This document shows, piece by piece, positions 1 to 6,802 of a stretch of DNA of 50,773 bases (its first letter is position 1; each line of letters begins with the position of its first letter). The DNA comes from Dyadobacter fermentans (GTDB lineage Bacteria; Bacteroidota; Bacteroidia; Cytophagales; Spirosomataceae), in NCBI RefSeq assembly GCF_019924045.1, contig NZ_JAHXBN010000043.1, positions 1 to 50,773 of the forward strand, given 5' to 3'. Made by a program: the position numbers and the translations under genes. The notes below the pieces were generated by a model. The model searched no databases. It was not told where the DNA came from and was given only the letters and a program-made list of their open reading frames with translations.

Positions 1-207
1 TAGATTCCTTCAAAACTGTTGCCAGATCGATCCAAACGCATTATCTGGACATCCTCAACCGCGGCGGCGGACCGCTTCTTCAATAACAGAAGTACAAATG
101 CTTCGGCTGAATCTTTCAATGCGAAGATCAAGGATTTCAGGTCATCTTCCAGAGGTGTAAGGGATATTCCATTCTTCCTATTCAGGCTCACCAAACTTTA
201 TGCTTAA
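1..207 (+). pseudogene. 3' remnant of an ISAon1-like (ISL3-type) transposase, frameshifted
   Basis: Two frames carry consecutive pieces of one transposase C-terminus. Positions 3-59 read DSFKTVARSIQTHYLDILN, and from 76 another frame reads FFNNRSTNASAESFNAKIK and continues to FFLFRLTKLYA before TAA at 205-207. In intact family members, as I recall them, ILN runs directly into FFNNRSTNAS, so the roughly 16 bases at 60-75 look like a frame-breaking insertion. The first frame meets a stop at 84-86. The gene is also cut by the window edge. The bases after the stop (about 208-236, with a CCCCC run and GAATTC) may be the element's outer end, but no inverted repeat can be checked because the left end lies outside. 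A dead insertion-sequence remnant is most likely; a sequencing error is possible. Confidence 0.75.
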
Positions 208-339
208 TTCGCCCCCCATGAATTCTGCTTGATCCGAAATTCCCTCAATGGCAATAACGGCGCGGGTGTTGCAGGCGAGTCGCCTGCTTTTGGTGTTCTA
301 GTACCTTAGAAATGCTCGCGGTTTCTATCCGGGAAAACA

Positions 340-373
340 AAAGCGCCCTGACAGTTAGGTGTCAGGGCGCTTT
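340..373 (-). terminator. Intrinsic terminator of tRNA-Phe
   Basis: A perfect 13-bp stem (340-352 with 361-373) has an 8-nt loop. Read on the minus strand it ends in a T-rich tail. It lies ten bases beyond the 3' end of the tRNA. Confidence 0.8.
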
Positions 374-382
374 GCATTTGGG

Positions 383-455
383 TGGTGATGGACGGAATCG
401 AACCGCCGACACATAGATTTTCAGTCTATTGCTCTACCGACTGAGCTACATCACC
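383..455 (-). tRNA. tRNA-Phe (anticodon GAA)
   Basis: The minus strand folds into a full 73-nt cloverleaf. The acceptor arms are GGTGATG and CATCACC, the D arm is GCTC/GAGC, the anticodon stem is ATAGA/TCTAT around the loop CTGAAAA (anticodon GAA), and the T arm is GGCGG-TTCGATT-CCGTC. The discriminator base is A. The encoded bases after it are CCC, so a proper CCA end would be added after transcription. It stands alone, with its own promoter and terminator. Confidence 0.97.
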
Positions 456-481
456 GTTTCAGTTGGTACCTTTTGGGACTG

Positions 482-512
482 CAAAAATAGATGTCTGTTT
501 TGGCTTTACAAA
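482..512 (-). promoter_or_regulatory. Bacteroidota-type promoter of tRNA-Phe
   Basis: On the minus strand a -33 TTTG (512-509), a 19-nt spacer and the -7 box TATTTTTG (489-482) match the Bacteroidota consensus TTTG-N19-21-TAnnTTTG exactly. Transcription would start about 20 nt before the tRNA. Confidence 0.75.
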
Positions 513-611
513 TATTTTCGGAAAATATTTCTGAAATACTTTTTCAAAAACTCATATCAGCTTGATTATCTTACCTTTAATTTTTTAGTACATTAATTTA
601 TAGCTGTTCCA

Positions 612-663
612 TTTGCGCCGGAATACATTTTTATCATACTTTGTTAGTATGCTTGCATACTAA
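612..663 (+). promoter_or_regulatory. Promoter with perfect palindromic operator candidate
   Basis: A TTTG at 612-615 is followed after 21 nt by TACTTTG (637-643), which is one base short of the TAnnTTTG consensus. Directly after it is a perfect inverted repeat, TTAGTATGC (644-652) and GCATACTAA (655-663), separated by TT. The palindrome covers the expected transcription start and ends 17 bases before the start codon at 681. This arrangement fits a repressor site of the TetR or GntR kind; the regulator is not identifiable here. Confidence 0.55.
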
Positions 664-680
664 ACCAGCCCTATTTCGCG

Positions 681-2039
681 ATGGCGATCATACAGCAAAT
701 CATCTTCATAGTTGCCCTGGGAGCAGTGGCCTGGCTGATTTCCCGGCGAGTCGGCATTATCAGCAGGACAATCCGGCTTGGGAAGGAGGATAACCGGACC
801 GACCAGCCTGGCAGGCGGCTGTCGATTATGATGCGGGTCGCTTTTGGACAGAAAAAGATGTTTGACCGTCCGCTGATCGGCTTCCTTCATTTCGCGGTTT
901 ACGCCGGCTTCATACTGATCAATATTGAGATTCTCGAAATTGTACTTGACGGCATTCTAGGTACGCACCGGATCTTTGCCGGTCCGCTGGGTTCGTTTTA
1001 CAGCGTTTTGATCGGATTCTTTGAGCTGCTCGCATTGGGTGTGCTCATTTCCTGCTCCATCTTCTTGATCCGCCGAAGCATTCTGAAAGTGGAGCGGTTC
1101 CAACCCTTACGTCATCGTGAAATGACAGGCTGGCCTCAGCTTGACGGCAAGCTGATACTGATTTTTGAAATCGTACTCATGGTCGCCATTCTCAGCATGA
1201 ATGCCGCCGATAGCGCATTGCAGGATCTTGGCAGCACACATTATCCCATCGTAGGCGATTTCCTCATCAGCCAGTGGGTGAAACCCCTGTTTGCGGGCTG
1301 GAACGAAGGCACATTGATCGCCTATGAGCGCATTGCATGGTGGATTCACATTCTCGGCATTTTCATTTTTGCTGTTTATCTCACGTATTCCAAACATTTA
1401 CACATTGCGCTGGCATTTCCGAACACTTATTTCTCCCGGTTGGAACCCAAAGGTGAAATGAAAAATATGCCCGAGATTACGCAGGAGGTAAAGATCATGC
1501 TGGGTTTGGAAACACAATCGGCAGATGCCGTTGTACCGGAGCGGTTTGGGGCGAAGGATGTGGCGGATTTGAGCTGGAAAAACCTGATGGACGCTTATTC
1601 GTGTACCGAATGCGGACGCTGCACGGCGGCTTGTCCGGCGAATATCACGGGTAAAAAACTCTCCCCGCGCAAGATCATGATGGACACACGCGACAGACTG
1701 GAAGAGGTAGGCCGCAACATGCTCACTAATAATGGCGAATTTGCCAATGATAATAAAAGCCTGCTCGGCGATTATATCCAGGAAGAAGAACTCCTCGCGT
1801 GTACGACGTGCAATGCGTGCGTGCAGGAATGCCCGGTGCTGATCAATCCGCTCGATATTATCCTGCAATTGCGCAGGCACAAGGTAATGGACGAAGCACA
1901 TGCGCCGGGATCGTGGAATATGATGTTTCAGAACCTCGATACCAACCAGGCCCCGTGGAAGTTTTCGCCCGGCGACCGATTCAACTGGGCTTCCGCGGTG
2001 ACAGATAGCGACGTGGATGACAATTCAACAGCATCATAA
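681..2039 (+). CDS. Membrane 4Fe-4S dicluster oxidoreductase subunit (HdrC/EtfD N-half like)
   Basis: This 452-residue protein has a membrane N-terminal half and a ferredoxin-like C-terminal half. Hydrophobic segments fall roughly at residues 3-20, 67-90, 105-130, 155-175 and 220-240, with histidines in FLHFAVYAGF and the WWIHILGIF region that could ligate haem. Two 4Fe-4S motifs follow: C308-x2-C311-x2-C314-x3-C318 and C374-x2-C377-x2-C380-x3-C384. The family feeds electrons between soluble Fe-S or flavin partners and membrane quinone. The next gene supplies CCG domains, so together they resemble a split version of one-piece enzymes such as mycobacterial EtfD, proposed to be the ETF:menaquinone oxidoreductase. 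The exact partner is inference; no etfAB lies in the window. It is probably controlled by the palindromic site just upstream. Confidence 0.8.
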   Translation: MAIIQQIIFIVALGAVAWLISRRVGIISRTIRLGKEDNRTDQPGRRLSIMMRVAFGQKKMFDRPLIGFLHFAVYAGFILINIEILEIVLDGILGTHRIFAGPLGSFYSVLIGFFELLALGVLISCSIFLIRRSILKVERFQPLRHREMTGWPQLDGKLILIFEIVLMVAILSMNAADSALQDLGSTHYPIVGDFLISQWVKPLFAGWNEGTLIAYERIAWWIHILGIFIFAVYLTYSKHLHIALAFPNTYFSRLEPKGEMKNMPEITQEVKIMLGLETQSADAVVPERFGAKDVADLSWKNLMDAYSCTECGRCTAACPANITGKKLSPRKIMMDTRDRLEEVGRNMLTNNGEFANDNKSLLGDYIQEEELLACTTCNACVQECPVLINPLDIILQLRRHKVMDEAHAPGSWNMMFQNLDTNQAPWKFSPGDRFNWASAVTDSDVDDNSTAS

Positions 2040-2052
2040 AAGCATCGATAAT

Positions 2053-2850
2053 ATGAGTGAGATCGCATACCGGGTCCCTACAATGGCCGAAATGGCGGCA
2101 AAAAACGAGACCCCCGAAGTTTTGTTCTGGGTGGGCTGTGCCGGGTCGTTCGACGACCGCTACAAGAAGGTGACGGTCGCTTTTGTGAAAATTCTCAATA
2201 GTGCGGGAGTTAAATTCGCGGTACTCGGGACGGAGGAGAGCTGTACCGGCGACCCGGCCCGACGGGCAGGAAATGAATTTACATTTCAGATGCTGGCGAT
2301 GTCGAATATCCAGGTTTTGGATATGTATAATGTGAAAAAAATCGTCACGGCATGCCCGCATTGCTTTAATACGCTTAAAAATGAATATCCGGCATTGGGC
2401 GGGAATTACGAAGTGCTGCATCATTCGGAATACCTTCAGCAACTGATCGATGCCGGTCGTGTGCGCCTGCAGGGACGCGAGGTATTCAAAGGAAAGAAGA
2501 TCACTTTCCACGATTCGTGTTACCTTGGCCGTGCGAACGATGTGTACGAAGCGCCCCGGCATGTGCTGGAAGCGCTGGACGCCGATCTGGTCGAAATGAA
2601 ACGTTGCCGCACCAAAGGCTTATGCTGCGGTGCGGGGGGCGGGCAGATGTTTAAAGAGCCCGAACCCGGTAAAAAAGACGTGAATATCGAACGGATCGAG
2701 GAAGCTTTGCAAACGGGCGCCGATACGATTGCCGTGGCATGCCCGTTTTGTATGGTAATGATGACCGACGGCGTTAAAAACAAAGAAAAAGAACAGTCGG
2801 TGAAAGTATACGACCTTGCCGAACTCATTGTCCAGGCAAAGGGTTTGTAA
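2053..2850 (+). CDS. CCG-domain (Fe-S)-binding protein, HdrB/HdrD-like
   Basis: The 265-residue product carries two cysteine-rich CCG domains. The first runs from FWVGCAGSF to TACPHCFNTL (about residues 25-110), the second from FHDSCYLGR through GLCCGAGGG to VACPFCMVMM (about 155-250). In heterodisulfide reductases and EtfD-like enzymes these domains hold a noncubane Fe-S cluster at the catalytic site. ATG 2053 is chosen because an earlier in-frame start at 2017 would overlap the preceding gene by 23 bases and add a low-complexity QQHHK leader. The gap to that gene is 13 bases, so the pair is an operon and very likely one complex. Confidence 0.85.
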   Translation: MSEIAYRVPTMAEMAAKNETPEVLFWVGCAGSFDDRYKKVTVAFVKILNSAGVKFAVLGTEESCTGDPARRAGNEFTFQMLAMSNIQVLDMYNVKKIVTACPHCFNTLKNEYPALGGNYEVLHHSEYLQQLIDAGRVRLQGREVFKGKKITFHDSCYLGRANDVYEAPRHVLEALDADLVEMKRCRTKGLCCGAGGGQMFKEPEPGKKDVNIERIEEALQTGADTIAVACPFCMVMMTDGVKNKEKEQSVKVYDLAELIVQAKGL

Positions 2851-2939
2851 CCAGCTGTTGTGAGAACTATGCCGCTAGCACGGTTGTTTTAATTACTCAT
2901 ACAGTAAACCGTTTGACCGGCATTTAACCCTTTTTTACC

Positions 2940-3440
2940 ATGTACATCCCTTTTAGTGATATCGATTTTCAATCCCGGGTCTGGGTGTATCAGGCCAACA
3001 GGGAACTCACCTCGGAAGAAACAGGAATTATCACCGAAACGCTGAAAGCTTCGCTGGATACCTGGGAAGCGCACGGCAAACCACTCACCGCCTCCGGAAA
3101 AATATTTGAACACCGCTTCATTGTAATCGCAGTGGACGAACGCGACGAATTGCCGAGCGGCTGCTCTATCGATAAGTCGGTGCACTGGTTGCAGGAAATC
3201 GGGCAGCGGATGAACATCGATTTCTTCGACCGCTCGCTAGCTTACCTGGACGACGACGGCCACGTGCAAACCATCCCCGTACCGAAAATCAAGCAGGCGA
3301 TCATCCAGGAAACAATCCAGCCAACGACTACGATTTTCGATAACCAGGTGGCTACGAAGGCCCAATGGATGAACGGATGGAAAACTCCCGCATCCCATTC
3401 CTGGCTGAGCCGTTATTTTACAGAACAAACCAGTTTATAG
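2940..3440 (+). CDS. Conserved hypothetical protein of Bacteroidota
   Basis: This 166-residue soluble protein has no signal peptide and no membrane segment. I recognise it as a conserved Bacteroidota family that databases often label ABC transporter ATPase, but I see no Walker A or ABC signature motif, so that label is not supported. Recognisable stretches are FSDIDFQSRVWVYQANREL at the N-terminus and a conserved middle with GCSIDKSVHW. It sits between the Fe-S operon and gldH in the same direction. Function unknown. Confidence 0.75.
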   Translation: MYIPFSDIDFQSRVWVYQANRELTSEETGIITETLKASLDTWEAHGKPLTASGKIFEHRFIVIAVDERDELPSGCSIDKSVHWLQEIGQRMNIDFFDRSLAYLDDDGHVQTIPVPKIKQAIIQETIQPTTTIFDNQVATKAQWMNGWKTPASHSWLSRYFTEQTSL

Positions 3441-3454
3441 AATAGATAAACAGG

Positions 3455-3462
3455 TACTTTTG
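3455..3462 (+). promoter_or_regulatory. -7 box (TACTTTTG) upstream of gldH
   Basis: TACTTTTG matches TAnnTTTG and lies 24 nt before ATG 3487. No good -33 TTTG is seen at the usual distance. It supports ATG 3487 as the gldH start, because the alternative TTG at 3460 lies inside this box. Confidence 0.5.
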
Positions 3463-3486
3463 CAATTCAACATATCAGAGTCTTTC

Positions 3487-3969
3487 ATGAAGTTCATCCG
3501 GCTGGCTGTCGTCATTTTTTTGGTATCCCTTTTATCAGGCTGTGATAAAAATGTCGTCTACAAAGCCCACGAGGATATTGATGACGGACTCTGGTATATT
3601 AAAAATAAACCTTCATTTAAGGTAGAGATCACCGACACGACACAGGCCTACAACCTGTACTACGTGCTGCGGAATGCGCTGCAATATCCCTATTATAACC
3701 TCTACATTACCCGCAACTTTGCCGGGCCTGACGGGAAGGTTATTTCCAACACCCTGGAAGAGGTTTTTATTTCCAATGAAATTACCGGCAAGCCGTATGG
3801 CCACGGGCTGGGCGATTTGTTCGACCACAAAATTCCTTTCCTGAAAAACTATCGTTTTCCGCGTTCAGGAACCTACACATTTACCATTTCACAGTCCATG
3901 CGCCAGAACCCGCTGCCGTTTATCATCAGCGTGGGTATCAGTGTAGAGAAAGTGGCTGTGGAAAAATAG
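3487..3969 (+). CDS. gldH: Gliding motility lipoprotein GldH
   Basis: The 160-residue protein begins with a lipoprotein signal, MKFIRLAVVIFLVSLLSGC, whose lipobox LSGC puts the lipidated cysteine at residue 19. The mature part, with VYKAHEDIDDGLWY near its start and KPYGHGLGDLFDHKIPFLK in the middle, matches the GldH family. GldH is an outer-membrane-associated lipoprotein needed for gliding in Flavobacterium and is linked to the gliding/T9SS machinery. This agrees with the T9SS type B cargo genes at 13480-17569. The gene stands alone and converges on the AI-2E permease gene, with nine bases between the stops. Confidence 0.88.
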   Translation: MKFIRLAVVIFLVSLLSGCDKNVVYKAHEDIDDGLWYIKNKPSFKVEITDTTQAYNLYYVLRNALQYPYYNLYITRNFAGPDGKVISNTLEEVFISNEITGKPYGHGLGDLFDHKIPFLKNYRFPRSGTYTFTISQSMRQNPLPFIISVGISVEKVAVEK

Positions 3970-3978
3970 CCTGGCAAC

Positions 3979-5193
3979 TCAGGCAGCAGGCGCGGGTGGA
4001 GCGCCACCTTCCGGCTTTTTCCTTGGCCTGTTGCGATGCCGGCGGTAGGGCTTTTTCTTGAATTCTTTTGCGACCGCCTGTTCCCTGGCCAAATCGGCCC
4101 TTTCTTCCGCTACTTCGTGCACGGGCTCGCCCAACAGGAAGCCATAAGGTTCGAGGCTCGGAATGGTGTCCATAATCACTTTCAGGATCGCCGTAACCGG
4201 CAATGCAAGGATCAATCCGGAAAGCCCCCAGAGCTGGCCACCCAGAAACAATGCGACGATAGCCGCCAGCGGATTGACACTCACCTTTGAACCCACAATG
4301 TGCGGTGTGATAAAGTTACCTTCCAGAAATTGTACAAAGCTCATAACCCCTATTACACCCAATGCATACCAGGGCGAATCCATGGTGACGATGCTCAGCA
4401 ATGCCGGCAATATCGAACCGATCAGGATGCCGATGTAAGGTATGAGGATCAGAAAACCGGCCAGGAATCCGAAGAATATCGCGTGGGGAACGCCTAAAAA
4501 GAGCAATCCCACGCTGTTGAGCACGCCCACGATCAGGATCACCAGGAACAGCCCGGATAGGTAGCTCTGGATCACTTCATAAATTTTTTTCAGCAATGCA
4601 TTCAACTCCTCGTTCGGCACGCTGCGAATGGCTTTGTGAACAAACATCCTGAAAAAATCACGGTATAGCAGAAAAAAGAATATGTACAGCGGGATCAGCA
4701 CAAATGTGGAAATAGCACCGGTTGTGGTCACAAGCGTATTAAGCAGCACCGCACGCCCCTCGCTCAATGCGTTGATCAGGTACTTTTTGGCTTCACTTAC
4801 TTGCTGGGTACGGCTGATATTCAGGTATCGTTCGCCCATTGTGAGCGTCTCGTCGAGGATTGCCTCCGCTTTTTCGGTAATGCGGGGAAGCTCTTCCGCA
4901 AAACTGCCTATTTGCATCGAAACGACGTAAACGAGGATCACAATCACCGTAAACAATGCAAGAATGCTCAGCAGAATAGCCCCTATCCGCGGCACTCTCC
5001 TCACTTCGAGCCATGCGCAAACCGGGTGCAGGAGGATTGCCAGCAGAATCGAGAATGCCAGCGGGATGATCGTTTCCCGGAGTACGTAAAGGATATATAC
5101 CGTAGCAATGAGCGCCACGAGCGAGCTGGCGATCTTTAAGTACACAGGGGTTTCGCTATCTTTGTTTGGAAGAGGACGCAACGATGAATTCAT
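3979..5193 (-). CDS. AI-2E family transporter (UPF0118 permease)
   Basis: The product (404 residues from ATG 5193) is a polytopic membrane protein with about eight hydrophobic segments and the family's conserved C-terminal region, including HAIFFGFLAGFLILIPYIG and GSKVSVNPLAAIVALFLGG. Members include TqsA, proposed to export autoinducer-2, and sodium/proton antiporters, so the substrate cannot be assigned. The tail after about residue 365 is basic and proline/alanine rich (KKKPYRRHRNRPRKKPEGG). An in-frame start at 5226 is possible. ATG 5193 is preferred because it gives the usual short N-terminus. The start codon overlaps that of the divergent gene at 5192. Confidence 0.88.
   Translation of the reverse strand: MNSSLRPLPNKDSETPVYLKIASSLVALIATVYILYVLRETIIPLAFSILLAILLHPVCAWLEVRRVPRIGAILLSILALFTVIVILVYVVSMQIGSFAEELPRITEKAEAILDETLTMGERYLNISRTQQVSEAKKYLINALSEGRAVLLNTLVTTTGAISTFVLIPLYIFFFLLYRDFFRMFVHKAIRSVPNEELNALLKKIYEVIQSYLSGLFLVILIVGVLNSVGLLFLGVPHAIFFGFLAGFLILIPYIGILIGSILPALLSIVTMDSPWYALGVIGVMSFVQFLEGNFITPHIVGSKVSVNPLAAIVALFLGGQLWGLSGLILALPVTAILKVIMDTIPSLEPYGFLLGEPVHEVAEERADLAREQAVAKEFKKKPYRRHRNRPRKKPEGGAPPAPAA
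5157..5164 (+). promoter_or_regulatory. -7 box (TATCTTTG) for the gene at 5192
   Basis: TATCTTTG matches TAnnTTTG and lies 27 nt before ATG 5192, inside the start region of the opposite-strand permease gene. A TTTA 18 nt upstream could be the -33 element. It excludes the longer reading frame beginning at 5108. Confidence 0.5.
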
Positions 5194-6001
5194 GAACAAG
5201 CTGATATATCTGTGGTTAGCGGTCAAAACGGTGTTCTGTACCTGTCAGCCCGATCACAGAACCAATGATTTTAAGAAAGTTAAAGCGCATTACAAAAATA
5301 GCAAAATAGGAAAGCTTCCCGCGGTAGCTTCGGAAAGTTCAGGACTGGCCCCTGGCAAGCAGCCCGGCACGTTCTGGACGCATAACGACAGCGGCGGCAA
5401 ACCAGAGCTATACCTGTTCGATCTCAAAGGTAAACTGCTCGATACAAAAGCCGTTCCTGATGCCAAAAATATCGATTGGGAAGACCTGACGCACGACAAC
5501 AAGGGGAATCTCTACATCGGCGATTTCGGAAACAATGCCTCACAGCGTGATGTTTTCGACATTTACCGCTTCAACCCGGAAAGTAATGGAAGCGAGCGCA
5601 TTACATTTCGTTACCAGTCAGCGGCACCCGATTGTGAGTCTTTTTTTTATCATCAGGGAAGTTTGTATCTTTTTTCGAAAAACTGGGGCAAGGACAAATG
5701 GGTGAAAATGTACCGCCTCCCAGCGAAGGCCGGCGAGCATAGCATCGCGCCCGGCGACAGCATCCGCATTGGTGCACAGGTTACTTCCGCAGCCATCAGC
5801 CCTGACGGTAAAACGTTCGCATTGCTGACTTATGGGAAAATATTGCTGTTCGAAACGGCTGGTGACAACATCGATTTTAGTAAACCAAAAGGCTGTTTCC
5901 GCTTTTCAAGGAAGCAAACCGAGGCTATCGAATTTTTGAACAATACCGATATGCTGATCACCAACGAGCAGGGCGGCGTCTATCGAACTACTTTTCGCTG
6001 A
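5192..6001 (+). CDS. Exported beta-propeller-like protein, function unknown
   Basis: The 269-residue product starts with a short basic residue and a hydrophobic stretch (MNKLIYLWLAVKTVF) followed by two cysteines, suggesting export, perhaps as a lipoprotein, although no classical lipobox is seen. Repeated WTHNDSGG, WEDLTHDNKGNLYIGDFGNN, AAISPDGKTFALLTYG and TEAIEFLNN blocks resemble blades of a propeller such as NHL/WD40-type folds. I do not recognise a catalytic motif. The start at 5192 is supported by the -7 box at 5157 and overlaps, on the other strand, the start codon of the permease gene. A separate response regulator follows 87 bases later. Confidence 0.65.
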   Translation: MNKLIYLWLAVKTVFCTCQPDHRTNDFKKVKAHYKNSKIGKLPAVASESSGLAPGKQPGTFWTHNDSGGKPELYLFDLKGKLLDTKAVPDAKNIDWEDLTHDNKGNLYIGDFGNNASQRDVFDIYRFNPESNGSERITFRYQSAAPDCESFFYHQGSLYLFSKNWGKDKWVKMYRLPAKAGEHSIAPGDSIRIGAQVTSAAISPDGKTFALLTYGKILLFETAGDNIDFSKPKGCFRFSRKQTEAIEFLNNTDMLITNEQGGVYRTTFR

Positions 6002-6088
6002 TGTTATGTTTATGTTAATATTAGATTTCCTCATGTAATGTGAACATCACATCTGCTAATTTCGAATCGTGTTTTAATCATCAAAACA

Positions 6089-6799
6089 ATGAGCACTGCT
6101 AAATCTGCAAACTCGGCTCCGAAAGTACTGGTAGTTGACGACGATTCCGACATAGTTGAATTGCTAGAATATAACTTAACCAAGGAAGGCTATTCGGTAT
6201 TAACTGCTTCCAACGGGAAGAAGGCCATCGACATCGCCAAGGCATTCGTGCCGGACCTCATCCTCCTCGATATCATGATGCCTCAGCTCGACGGCATCGA
6301 AACCGGCAGGATCCTGCGGCAAAACCCCGATATCAAGAACACCTACATCCTGTTTCTGACTGCCCGTTCTGAGGAATATTCGGAGGTAGCGGCGTTCGAG
6401 GTAGGAGCCGACGATTATATTACGAAGCCCATCAAGCCGCGGGCATTGATGAGCCGTATCAATGCGTTGTTCCGCCGCGAAGCTCAAAAAGCAGAGTCGG
6501 GCGATACAATCGAAATCCTCGATTTGTCGATCAACCGGAAGAACTATACGGTAACCCAGGGCGGTGAGAAATCGACTGTTTTGCCTAAAAAGGAATTTGA
6601 ATTGCTATTCTTTCTCGCGCAAACACCCAACAAGGTTTTCAGCCGCGATGAGCTTCTGCAAAAAATCTGGGGTGCGGATATTTATGTACTCGAACGGACC
6701 GTCGACGTGCATATCCGTAAGCTGCGCGAGAAGCTCGGCGACAATTATATCAAAACTTTGAAGGGAGTAGGCTACATGTTCAGCAACGAGCGGGAGTAA
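6089..6799 (+). CDS. OmpR/PhoB-type response regulator
   Basis: This 236-residue protein has a receiver domain (about residues 11-130) with the acidic pair D17-D18, the phosphoacceptor D61 in LILLDIMMP, a conserved threonine in FLTARSEE and lysine in YITKPIKP. A winged-helix DNA-binding domain follows (about 137-233), ending in the typical TVDVHIRKLREKLG and KGVGYMF. In PhoB relatives, phosphorylation at the aspartate drives DNA binding. No histidine kinase gene is adjacent: the preceding gene is unrelated and the next is on the other strand, so the cognate kinase must be elsewhere. A weak -7-like TAATTTCG lies at 6057-6064. Confidence 0.93.
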   Translation: MSTAKSANSAPKVLVVDDDSDIVELLEYNLTKEGYSVLTASNGKKAIDIAKAFVPDLILLDIMMPQLDGIETGRILRQNPDIKNTYILFLTARSEEYSEVAAFEVGADDYITKPIKPRALMSRINALFRREAQKAESGDTIEILDLSINRKNYTVTQGGEKSTVLPKKEFELLFFLAQTPNKVFSRDELLQKIWGADIYVLERTVDVHIRKLREKLGDNYIKTLKGVGYMFSNERE

Positions 6800-6802
6800 C
6801 CG

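Noticed and set aside
660..890. Minus-strand frame opposite the Fe-S gene start
   Set aside because: It overlaps the promoter region and the membrane protein's N-terminus, with no recognisable motif.
5108..5191. N-terminal extension of the propeller-like protein
   Set aside because: A good -7 box at 5157-5164 lies inside it and the signal-like N-terminus begins at 5192.
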